From the NCBI GenBank assembly GCA_005889025.1, contig VBCZ01000217.1, forward strand, positions 1-5,187: a stretch of DNA of 5,187 nucleotides, read 5' to 3'. The stretch is from Betaproteobacteria bacterium (GTDB taxonomy: Bacteria > Pseudomonadota > Gammaproteobacteria > Burkholderiales > Casimicrobiaceae). This document shows, one piece after another, positions 1-5,173 of this stretch. The position numbers were made by a program, and so were the translations under genes. The first letter of the stretch is position 1; every line of letters begins with the position of its first letter. The notes under the pieces were generated by a model that saw nothing but the letters and a program-made list of their open reading frames with translations, ran no database searches and was not told where the DNA came from.

Positions 1-59
1 AAGATCGATCCCTCGTACCGCGAATAGACTTTGGGCGTGCGTCGCCTTGGGCAATTTTT

Positions 60-96
60 TAGTAACGCTTGCCGCTAATAACGGTCCGCGTTACTA
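60..96. promoter_or_regulatory. Tandem overlapping operator for the higBA module
   Basis: Two 21-base near-palindromes overlap by five bases just before the toxin gene. The proximal one (76-96) reads TAATAACG, five bases, CGTTACTA, with 7 of 8 half-site positions paired. The distal one (60-80) reads TAGTAACG, five bases, CGCTAATA, with 6 of 8 paired. Their centres are 16 bases apart, and the outermost half-sites (60-68 and 88-96) form a perfect 9-base inverted repeat. HigA-type antitoxins are known to repress their own operon by binding palindromes in the promoter, so I infer that these are HigA sites. No strong -35/-10 pair is visible; TAATAA at 76-81 could serve as a -10 inside the operator, but this is weak. 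Confidence 0.65.
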
Positions 97-102
97 TTGC
101 CG

Positions 103-384
103 GTGATCAAGTCCTTCGCCCACAAGGACACTGCCCGTATATTCGCCCGCGAATATGTGCGCTGGCTAGCGCCCGCGCTGCATCCTTTGGCGTGGCGCAA
201 GCTGGCGCAGTTGCATGCGGTGATGCGACTCGATTCCCTGCGCATACCGCCGGGCGACCGGCTCGAGGCGCTAAAGCGCGATCGAGCGGGACAGTACAGT
301 ATTCGCATTAACGATCAGTGGCGCATTTGCTTTGTCTGGAAGGATGGCGATGCCTACGACGTCGAGATCGTGGACTATCACTGA
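103..384 (+). CDS. higB: HigB-like type II toxin (RelE/ParE-fold mRNA interferase)
   Basis: This 93-residue protein matches the HigB family of ribosome-dependent mRNA interferases, which cleave translated mRNA when the antitoxin is degraded. The family signature is clear from the middle to the end: RLEALKRDRAGQYSIRIND (residues 53-71), QWRICFVW (72-79), and the terminal DVEIVDYH (86-93). The C-terminal Asp-Tyr-His is in the position of the catalytic residues known in this family. The GTG at 103 is chosen because relatives begin MIKSF; a TTG at 97 would add two residues. Neither start has a visible Shine-Dalgarno, so translation may be leaderless or weak. The toxin precedes its antitoxin, as is usual for hig modules. 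The length is normal and nothing is broken. Confidence 0.9.
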   Translation: MIKSFAHKDTARIFAREYVRWLAPALHPLAWRKLAQLHAVMRLDSLRIPPGDRLEALKRDRAGQYSIRINDQWRICFVWKDGDAYDVEIVDYH

Positions 385-389
385 AGGAG
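384..389 (+). promoter_or_regulatory. Strong ribosome binding site of higA, overlapping the higB stop
   Basis: AAGGAG begins at the last base of the higB stop codon and lies 6 bases before the ATG at 396. This near-ideal site contrasts with the absence of one before higB. The difference would favour antitoxin over toxin synthesis from the shared mRNA, which is an inference. The site fixes the start of higA at 396 rather than at upstream in-frame codons. Confidence 0.8.
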
Positions 390-395
390 AGCGAC

Positions 396-701
396 ATGGC
401 CAAACGCAAATTCGATCCAGTGCATCCCGGCGTAGTGCTCGCTGAGGACTTCCTCAAAGGAATGGAAATCAGCCAGTACCGTCTCGCCAAGGGCATCGGC
501 GTGCCGCCGCGGCGCATCAACGAGATCGTGCAGGGCAAGCGTTCGATCACGGCGGATACAGCACTACGCCTCGGGAAGTTTTTTAGCATGGAAGCGCAGT
601 TCTGGATGAACCTGCAATCCCATTACGACCTGGAGATCGCAAAGGATGCGATCGCCGGCAAGCTTGATCGCGAAGTGGAGGTTCTGAAGAACGCAGCCTG
701 A
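396..701 (+). CDS. higA: HigA-like antitoxin (XRE-family DNA-binding protein)
   Basis: This 101-residue protein is a HigA antitoxin: it neutralises HigB by complex formation and represses the operon through its helix-turn-helix. Family marks are HPG at residues 10-12, the helix-turn-helix at about 26-45 (SQYRLAKGIGVPPRRINEIV), the following GKRSITADTALRLGKFF (47-63), and FWMNLQSHYDLE (69-80). The C-terminal helix (80-101) is charged. The ATG at 396 is chosen over the longer frame because of the AAGGAG 6 bases upstream and because the family starts close to the HPG motif. It lies 11 bases after higB, so the two are co-transcribed. The length is typical and the frame intact. The likely DNA target is the operator at 60-96. 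Confidence 0.92.
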   Translation: MAKRKFDPVHPGVVLAEDFLKGMEISQYRLAKGIGVPPRRINEIVQGKRSITADTALRLGKFFSMEAQFWMNLQSHYDLEIAKDAIAGKLDREVEVLKNAA

Positions 702-714
702 TTCCGAGGGCGTC

Positions 715-1344
715 ATGCGCTGGGTCGCACCATCCGAAAAAGACACCGCCAATCAAACGCTGGAAAAGCGCCTGTGGGCTGCGGCGGACCAGTTCCGCGC
801 GAACTCCGGGCTGAAGGTGGGGCAGTACTCGACGCCCGTCCTGGGCCTCATCTTTCTTCGCTTTGCCGAGGCGCGTTTCGCCAAGCGCCGCGCCGAACTC
901 GAGAAAGCCGGGGGTTCCGCGCGCCGGGGCATGTCGCGCATCGACGATCCCAAGGCTTACATGGCCGAAGGCGTCCTGTTCCTGACGCCGAGCGCCCGAT
1001 TCGACTACCTACTGCAACGGCCCGAAGGCAGCAACGTCGGCCGCGCCGTCAACGAAGCGATGGCCGACATGGTGTCGCCGGGCCAGAACGAGATCGAGCA
1101 GATGAAGAAGCTCGGCCTCGACATCGTTCCGCACCGCAAGCGGATGAATGAACAGGAGCTGGATGAAAAGTTCAAGACTCCGGACGATCCGCTGCGCCTG
1201 GTATTCCTCTGCGCCATGTGGTTGACGGGATTCGACGCGCCGAGCTGCTCGACGATTTACCTCGACAAACCGATGCGCACCACACCTCGATGCAAACCAT
1301 CGCGCGGGCGAACCGCGTTTTCTCGGGAAAGCACAGCGGCATGA
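715..1344 (+). CDS. HsdM N-terminal / HsdR motor in-frame fusion ORF (relic)
   Basis: This open frame encodes 209 residues. Residues 11-119 resemble the HsdM N-terminal helical domain that contacts the methyltransferase core and HsdS: ANQTLEKRLWAAADQFRANS, then YSTPVLGLIFLRFAEARFAK, DDPKAYMAEGVLFLTP and NVGRAVNEAMADM. At residue 119-120 it passes in frame into HsdR: SPGQNEIEQMKKLGLDI, then PLRLVFLCAMWLTGFDAPSCSTIYLDKPMR (159-188), which includes helicase motif V. The last 21 residues are out-of-frame sequence after the lesion at about 1279. The ATG at 715 has CGAGGG at 705-710 upstream and lies 13 bases after higA, so read-through from the higBA promoter is possible. A stable function for the product is unlikely. 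Confidence 0.7.
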   Translation: MRWVAPSEKDTANQTLEKRLWAAADQFRANSGLKVGQYSTPVLGLIFLRFAEARFAKRRAELEKAGGSARRGMSRIDDPKAYMAEGVLFLTPSARFDYLLQRPEGSNVGRAVNEAMADMVSPGQNEIEQMKKLGLDIVPHRKRMNEQELDEKFKTPDDPLRLVFLCAMWLTGFDAPSCSTIYLDKPMRTTPRCKPSRGRTAFSRESTAA

Positions 1345-1679
1345 TCGTGGACAACGCCAACGTGTTCGCATCGCTGGAGCGCGCGCTCGCCATCTATGCC
1401 CAGGGCCGCGACGGCAACCTGGCGGTGCGCGACCAGAAGGCGTTGGTCGATGAATTACGGCAGGCGGTCGCGGACGCGACGGCGTACTGCAAGGCGCGCG
1501 GGGTGGATCTCGCGAGTATCGGGAGCGCGTCGGCGGAGAAGTTCGAGCGGGCGCAGGCGGTGGAGGATGGGGCCAATGTCTTGCTCGCGCCGGAGTGCGG
1601 CTTGCGATCGAGGACGGACTCGACGAGGGCCTGCCGCGCGCTTACACAAAGGAGACTTACCAAACAAAGAGCAGCGTAG
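1278..1679 (+). pseudogene. HsdR motor fragment, frameshifted continuation
   Basis: This is the continuation of HsdR in the third frame. From 1278 it reads HHTSMQTIARANRVFSGKHS (helicase motif VI, with QTIARANR), then GMIVDNANVFASLERALAIY, VRDQKALVDELRQAV and KFERAQAVEDGANVLLAPE. Homology ends at about 1594; the remaining residues to the TAG at 1677-1679 are Arg/Thr-rich and out of frame. An open reading frame runs back to an ATG at 1218, but that upstream part is a shadow of the fusion ORF, so a start there is not meaningful. It has no start codon of its own with a ribosome binding site. Confidence 0.8.
1595..1678 (+). pseudogene. HsdR C-terminal fragment, truncated
   Basis: In the second frame the sequence from the GTG at 1595 reads VRLAIEDGLDEGLPRAYTKE followed by TYQTKSSV. 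This matches the extreme C-terminal region of HsdR proteins, which typically reads like AIE-LDEGLPRAYT-ELYQQKCSAVFEHVYE. The final block after KCS is missing here. From recollection of the family, on the order of 200 residues are lost between this piece and the motor fragment before it. The frame stays open to 1813, but nothing after about 1678 looks like HsdR. Confidence 0.75.
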
Positions 1680-1684
1680 GAGGC

Positions 1685-1813
1685 ATGGACCTCAGCACCG
1701 CGCTCGCGCTCCTCGCCTCGGCGTTTCTCGGCACGGCGAGTGCCATCCATCCCGGCTATGCGTGGCATGCCCAACCGCGATTTGTCTGCGACCGCTTGCC
1801 AGGACTAAGCTAG
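1685..1813 (+). CDS. Doubtful small hydrophobic ORF (42 codons)
   Basis: An ATG at 1685 opens a 42-residue frame that begins MDLSTALALLASAFLGTASA, a hydrophobic stretch resembling a signal peptide or single membrane helix, followed by a polar tail with one Cys. A purine-rich AGGAGG (1678-1683) precedes it, but only one base separates it from the ATG, which is too close for a good ribosome binding site. The frame is simply the open continuation of the HsdR C-terminal fragment. I recognise no family. It may be a chance ORF in the stretch between the restriction relic and the kelch gene. Confidence 0.2.
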   Translation: MDLSTALALLASAFLGTASAIHPGYAWHAQPRFVCDRLPGLS

Positions 1814-1820
1814 AGCGCCG

Positions 1821-1837
1821 GTCCCGGTAAACGGGAC
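1821..1837. repeat. Small hairpin upstream of the kelch gene
   Basis: GTCCCG (1821-1826) and CGGGAC (1832-1837) form a perfect 6-base stem around the five-base loop GTAAA. It sits 27 bases before the kelch start codon. No run of T follows, so it does not look like a rho-independent terminator. It could be an operator or a 5' leader structure, or have no role. Confidence 0.4.
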
Positions 1838-1864
1838 GGCCTTGATCGAAGCAAGGGGGAGAAC

Positions 1865-2917
1865 ATGATTGGCGCCATCGGTCCGCTGCGCGTCTGTCTC
1901 ATCATTCTGTGGCTCGGACTGCTGATGCCTGCGACAGCGCAGGCGCAGGGCAAATGGACCAAGCTCGCGCCATTCCCCGAGCCCGCCGAAGAGCTGCTGG
2001 GCGTAGCGGCGAACGGCAAGATGTATGTGTTTTGCGGTCTCGCGCCGGGCTGGAAGCCGATCGGGATGGTCTACGAGTACGATCCGGCCAGCGACAAGTG
2101 GACGAAGAAGAAACCGATGCCGCTTTTGTCGCATCACGTCGCCTTTACCGAGTACCGCGGGAAGATCTACGCGTTCGGCGGCTTCGTGCTGCCGGCGACG
2201 GGGCCGGCGGCGTGGGTGCCCATAGACAATGCATGGGAGTACGATCCCGCCGCCGACAGCTGGAAAGCGCTGGCGCCTTTGCCGACCAAGCGCGGTTCGC
2301 CGGTTGCGGCCGTGGCGGGCGACAAGATCTACGTCATCGGCGGCGCGACGACGCCTTCTGGTTCGAAGGAAACGGCCGTGCACCCGGCGCGCCCGCACGT
2401 CTCGGTGGGGACCGTCGAAGAATACGATCCCGCCAATAACACGTGGCGAGCGCGAACCGCGATGCCGACCCCGCGCAATCACGCGACCGCGGGCGCGGTG
2501 AACGGAAAGATCTACGTGATCGGCGGGCGCGTCGGCGGCGCGTTCATCACCGGCGGCAGCAGCAACGTCGACGTTGTCGAGGAATACGACCCGGCCACGG
2601 ACGCCTGGGGCAGCCCTCGCGCGAAGATGCCCTCGGCGCGCAGCGCGATGGCGTCCGGAGTCTACGGCGGGCGTATCTATGTCACGGGTGGCGAGGGCCA
2701 GGACGGCCAAAGGATGTACACGTTTCGCGCATTGGAAGCGTACGATCCGGCGAGCAACAGCTGGACAGTCCTGCCGTCGCTGCCGGTATCGCGGCACGGC
2801 CTCGCGGGCGCCGTGGTCGGCAACCGCCTGCACATGGTCAGCGGCGACGTTCAGTCGGCCGGAACCGGAGTGCAGGTGCACACCGAGTCGCACGACGCAT
2901 TCGAGTTCGGACAGTGA
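1865..2917 (+). CDS. Secreted kelch-repeat protein, six-bladed beta-propeller
   Basis: This is a 350-residue protein with an N-terminal signal peptide: R9, a hydrophobic core at about 10-21, and a likely cleavage after AQA (25-27). The mature part is therefore expected in the periplasm or outside. Six kelch blades can be read. Their cores are KMYVFCGL (52-59), KIYAFGGF (100-107), KIYVIGGA (154-161), KIYVIGGR (215-222), RIYVTGGE (270-277) and RLHMVSGD (321-328). The first five end in a YDPAxxxW-type strand at 72-79, 126-133, 187-194, 241-248 and 293-300. Blade six lacks that strand, and GKWTKLAPFP (29-38) at the mature N-terminus can supply it. The start at 1865 has a GGGGGAG site just upstream. 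No catalytic residues are recognisable; such propellers usually bind protein or carbohydrate, and a sugar-related role is only a guess. The frame is intact. It is separated from the restriction relic by about 185 bases and is probably transcribed on its own. Confidence 0.88.
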   Translation: MIGAIGPLRVCLIILWLGLLMPATAQAQGKWTKLAPFPEPAEELLGVAANGKMYVFCGLAPGWKPIGMVYEYDPASDKWTKKKPMPLLSHHVAFTEYRGKIYAFGGFVLPATGPAAWVPIDNAWEYDPAADSWKALAPLPTKRGSPVAAVAGDKIYVIGGATTPSGSKETAVHPARPHVSVGTVEEYDPANNTWRARTAMPTPRNHATAGAVNGKIYVIGGRVGGAFITGGSSNVDVVEEYDPATDAWGSPRAKMPSARSAMASGVYGGRIYVTGGEGQDGQRMYTFRALEAYDPASNSWTVLPSLPVSRHGLAGAVVGNRLHMVSGDVQSAGTGVQVHTESHDAFEFGQ

Positions 2918-2969
2918 CACGAGACCCGGCGAGCGCAAGGGAAGCGAAGCGCGAATCCGCTGGTCGCAG

Positions 2970-3069
2970 CGTCATCCCGGGCGGGCGTAAGCGAGGTCCG
3001 GGATCCAAGTTTCATGATTCGACAGCGTGAGCTGGCCGAAATTGGGTCCCGGCCTCCGCCGGAACGACG
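2970..3069. repeat. Two-armed palindromic repeat element before the hydantoinase gene
   Basis: The left arm starts CGTCATCCCGG (2970-2980) and ends CCGGGATCCAAGTTTC (2998-3013). The reverse complement of the right arm (3038-3069) starts CGTCGTTCCGG and ends CCGGGACCCAATTTC. The arms are thus imperfect inverted copies, about 44 and 32 bases long, around a 24-base centre. Each arm also holds its own CCGG...CCGG sub-palindrome, which gives a cruciform-like structure. Elements of this look are scattered between genes in many high-GC proteobacteria, and I recognise the style but not a named family. The right arm ends only 14 bases before the conserved GVDIGGTFTD coding segment, closer than expected for an intergenic repeat. 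Confidence 0.75.
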
Positions 3070-3184
3070 CCTGCTCGTCGGGGTCGACATCGGCGGCACG
3101 TTCACCGATTGCGTGGTGCTCGACCGCGGGGGCAGGATCACCGCCCGAGCGTCTGGGACTTTCCTTCGAGCGGTTTTGCCGTGA
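3014..3184 (+). pseudogene. Detached N-terminal fragment of hydantoinase A (first ATP-binding motif)
   Basis: In the second frame, an ORF from the ATG at 3014 to the TGA at 3182-3184 contains LLVGVDIGGTFTDCVVLDRG (3071-3130) followed by GRIT. This is the beta-hairpin and first phosphate motif that begins almost every hydantoinase A / oxoprolinase protein. After about 3139-3142 the frame no longer resembles the family, and the homology resumes in the third frame at ERLGLSFERF (about 3147). Residues before 3071 come from the repeat element, so the original start is not clear; there is no ribosome binding site at 3014. In the intact family roughly 25 more residues, including a STP-type segment, lie between these two parts, so a deletion that changed the frame is inferred. 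Confidence 0.75.
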
Positions 3185-5102
3185 CGTGGCGGTGCTCACG
3201 CACGGAACCACCGTAGGCACGAACACGCTCATTCAGAGGAGGGGGGCCCGGGTCGGACTGATCACGACCCGCGGCCACGAGGATGCCATCCACATCATGC
3301 GCGGCTCGCGCGGCGTGACGTCCCGCGACATCCGCAAGGTCGTGCACTTCCCCGAGAGCCAGAAGCCGGTGCCGATCGTGCCGAAGCGCCTGATCGAAGG
3401 CGTGTCGGAGCGCATCGATTGCTTCGGGGAGGTGGTGGTGCCGCTCAACGAAACGAATGCCGTGGACGCAATCACGCGCCTTGTCGCGCAGAATGTCGAG
3501 GCGATCGCGGTCTGTTTCCTCTGGTCATTCAAGCATTCGCGACACGAATTGCGCGTCAAGGAGATGATCCGCGACCTAGCACCTCACGTGTTCGTATCCT
3601 GCTCCGTCGACATCGCGCCGAAGTGGGGCGAATACGAGCGCATGACCGCGACTGCGCTCAATGCGTACATCGGGCCGGTGATGGCAAAGTATCTCGGGAA
3701 CCTCGATCGGCAGCTCAAGGCGTCGGGTTACACGCAACCGCTGCAGATCACCCAGTGCGCGGGCGGCTCGATCTCGGTGGACAAGGCGAGAGAATCGCCG
3801 CTGCTCACGCTGGACTCAGGTCCCGTGTCGGGCGTCACCGGTTCGCAGTACCTGGGCCGGCTGATGGACTACTCGAACATTATCACCACCGACATGGGCG
3901 GAACTTCGTTCGATGTCGGCATCATTTCCGGCGGCCAGCCGGCGTACTCGTTCGTCTCCAACGTGGCGCAGTACGAATACTTCCTGCCCAGGGTCGACAT
4001 CCAGGCGATCGGCTCGGGCGGCGGCTCGCTTGCGCGCGTCGACAAGGCCTCCAGAACCTTAAGCGTGGGGCCGGAGTCGGCGGGCGCCGATCCCGGACCG
4101 GTGTGCTACGGCAAAGGAGGCACCGCGCCGACCGTGACTGACGCCGACGTCGTGCTCGGCACGATCAACCCGGACAATTTCCTGGGCGGGCGCATCAAGC
4201 TCGACCGAAAGAAGGCCGTCGACGCGGTCCAGCGCATCGCCAACCCACTCAAGCTCTCGCTGATGGAAGTGGCGAGCGGCATCGCCAGGATCGCCGAGTT
4301 CAAGATGGCGGACATCATCCGCAAAGTGACCGTCGAGAAGGGGCTCGATCCGAGGGACTTCGTGCTATTCGCGTTCGGCGGTGCGGGCCCAGCGCACGCA
4401 GGCGTGTTTGCCTACGAGCTCGGAGTGAAGAAGGTGGTGATCCCGCAAAAGGAGATCGCCTCCACCTGGTGCGCGTTCGGCGCCGCCTCCGCCGACATTT
4501 TGCACGTCTACGAACAGGTCGACATCCAAGCGAGCCCGTTCGATGCGGCGCGCGTCAACCGCGCGCTCGACGCGCTGGAGCAAAAGGCGAACGAGCAACT
4601 GGACCGCGACCGTGTCGCGAAACCACGCCGCCGCTTCCAGTTCTCGCTCGACATGCGGCACCGCGGCCAGATCAACGAGGTCAAGGTCATGCTGCCGGAG
4701 AAGCGCTTGAAGAAGGGTTTTGCGGAAGCATTGCGCCGTCGTTTCATCACACGTTACGAGCAGCTCTACGGACGCGGCTCATCCTACGGCGAAGCGCGGT
4801 TGGAAATCGTGACGCTGCGCCTGCGCGCGATCGCGGCAACGCCGCGTCCCAAACTCTCTCCGGCGAGAAGGCTCAGCACCAGGATCGATACAAAAGCGGT
4901 CCTCGGCAAGCGGGATATCTACTGGGCTGACCTGAAGAAGGCCGCGCGAAGCCCCGTCTACGACGGCGCTCTCCTCGTGCCGGGCAACCACGTGGTCGGT
5001 CCCGCGGTGATCGAGACCACCGATACCACTGTCGTGGTGCACCCGCGCCGCTCGCTCAAGGTCGACGCGTTCGGCAATTTCGAGATTGGTTTTGGAAAAT
5101 GA
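3027..5102 (+). CDS. Hydantoinase A / 5-oxoprolinase family ATPase subunit, damaged 5' end
   Basis: This is a member of the ASKHA-fold family that includes N-methylhydantoinase subunit A, 5-oxoprolinase and the acetone/acetophenone carboxylase subunits, which use ATP to activate a cyclic amide or ketone substrate, normally with a HyuB-type partner. Counting from the GTG at 3027, conserved marks are THGTTVGTNTLIQRRGARVG (58-77), the middle block SCSVDIAPKWGEYERMTATA (191-210), the second phosphate motif TTDMGGTSFDVG (287-298), IGSGGGS (328-334), ESAGADPGPVCYG (350-362), the adenosine motif FGGAGPAHAG (450-459), and a normal C-terminus ending DAFGNFEIGFGK. The first about 35-40 residues are an out-of-frame reading of the repeat and of the first ATP motif, so 3027 is not a credible original start. 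A GTG at 3186 or 3192 could restart translation but would leave the P-loop-like motif out. The gene is therefore probably inactive unless it is rescued by frameshifting. The exact substrate cannot be told. No HyuB is visible within the window. Confidence 0.82.
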   Translation: MSWPKLGPGLRRNDACSSGSTSAARSPIAWCSTAGAGSPPERLGLSFERFCRDVAVLTHGTTVGTNTLIQRRGARVGLITTRGHEDAIHIMRGSRGVTSRDIRKVVHFPESQKPVPIVPKRLIEGVSERIDCFGEVVVPLNETNAVDAITRLVAQNVEAIAVCFLWSFKHSRHELRVKEMIRDLAPHVFVSCSVDIAPKWGEYERMTATALNAYIGPVMAKYLGNLDRQLKASGYTQPLQITQCAGGSISVDKARESPLLTLDSGPVSGVTGSQYLGRLMDYSNIITTDMGGTSFDVGIISGGQPAYSFVSNVAQYEYFLPRVDIQAIGSGGGSLARVDKASRTLSVGPESAGADPGPVCYGKGGTAPTVTDADVVLGTINPDNFLGGRIKLDRKKAVDAVQRIANPLKLSLMEVASGIARIAEFKMADIIRKVTVEKGLDPRDFVLFAFGGAGPAHAGVFAYELGVKKVVIPQKEIASTWCAFGAASADILHVYEQVDIQASPFDAARVNRALDALEQKANEQLDRDRVAKPRRRFQFSLDMRHRGQINEVKVMLPEKRLKKGFAEALRRRFITRYEQLYGRGSSYGEARLEIVTLRLRAIAATPRPKLSPARRLSTRIDTKAVLGKRDIYWADLKKAARSPVYDGALLVPGNHVVGPAVIETTDTTVVVHPRRSLKVDAFGNFEIGFGK

Positions 5103-5121
5103 GAACAGCCCTTCCCCTCAC

Positions 5122-5154
5122 CCGACGCGCTCATTTGCCAATGAGCCGCGTCGG
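5122..5154. terminator. Strong hairpin after the hydantoinase gene, possible terminator
   Basis: CCGACGCGCTCATT (5122-5135) pairs with AATGAGCCGCGTCGG (5140-5154) around the loop TGCC, with one bulged base. The 14-base stem starts 20 bases after the stop codon. No T-run follows directly, so intrinsic termination is uncertain; the hairpin may instead mark an mRNA 3' end or belong to the adjacent repeat. Confidence 0.5.
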
Positions 5155-5173
5155 CCTCTTCCAAAGGGAGAGG
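5155..5173. repeat. Second hairpin of a CCTC/GGGAG-type dispersed repeat
   Basis: CCTCTTCC (5155-5162) pairs with GGGAGAGG (5166-5173) around the loop AAA, with one G-T pair. Together with CCCTTCCCCTCACCC at 5109-5123 and the hairpin between them, it has the layout of a repeat often seen after genes in high-GC proteobacteria, in which pyrimidine-rich CCCTCACCC-like and CCTCTCCC...GGGAGAGG parts flank a variable stem. Family membership is inferred from appearance only. Confidence 0.5.

Larger units (their letters stand above)
715..1679 (+). pseudogene. Collapsed type I restriction-modification locus (hsdM-hsdR relic)
   Basis: Three homologous pieces of a type I restriction system follow one another in three reading frames. 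Piece 1 (715 to about 1071) is the HsdM N-terminal domain. Piece 2 (about 1072-1593) is the end of the HsdR translocase motor, broken by a frameshift near 1279. Piece 3 (about 1594-1678) is part of the HsdR C-terminus. Missing are the HsdM catalytic domain (no SAM-binding or NPPF-type motif), all of HsdS, the HsdR nuclease domain and the early helicase motifs. The whole is about 1 kb, where an intact hsdM-hsdS-hsdR locus usually needs 5-7 kb. It cannot restrict or modify. Since large blocks are missing in several places, sequencing error alone does not explain it, though a misassembly at a junction cannot be excluded. Confidence 0.85.

Noticed and set aside
60..96. The 9-base perfect inverted repeat as a terminator hairpin
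   Set aside because: The loop would be 19 bases and no T-run follows; the two 21-base palindromes explain the repeat better as an operator.
715..1344. The HsdM-HsdR fusion as a new compact defence protein coupled to the toxin-antitoxin pair
   Set aside because: It lacks the SAM-binding, nuclease and early helicase motifs, and the adjacent frameshift and further truncated pieces point to decay rather than innovation.
1394..1774. Minus-strand ORF of 126 codons across the restriction relic
   Set aside because: It lies opposite HsdR-homologous sequence, and its product is low-complexity Arg/Glu-rich without family features.
1805..2938. Long open frame on the - strand (377 codons) opposite the kelch gene
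   Set aside because: The translation is Arg/His/Ala-rich with no recognisable domain and lies exactly antisense to a gene with clear kelch repeats and signal peptide; high GC and the regular codon pattern explain the open frame.
3027..3146. The first about 40 residues of the longest hydantoinase frame as a genuine N-terminal extension
   Set aside because: They are the translation of the palindromic repeat and of the ATP-motif DNA in the wrong frame.
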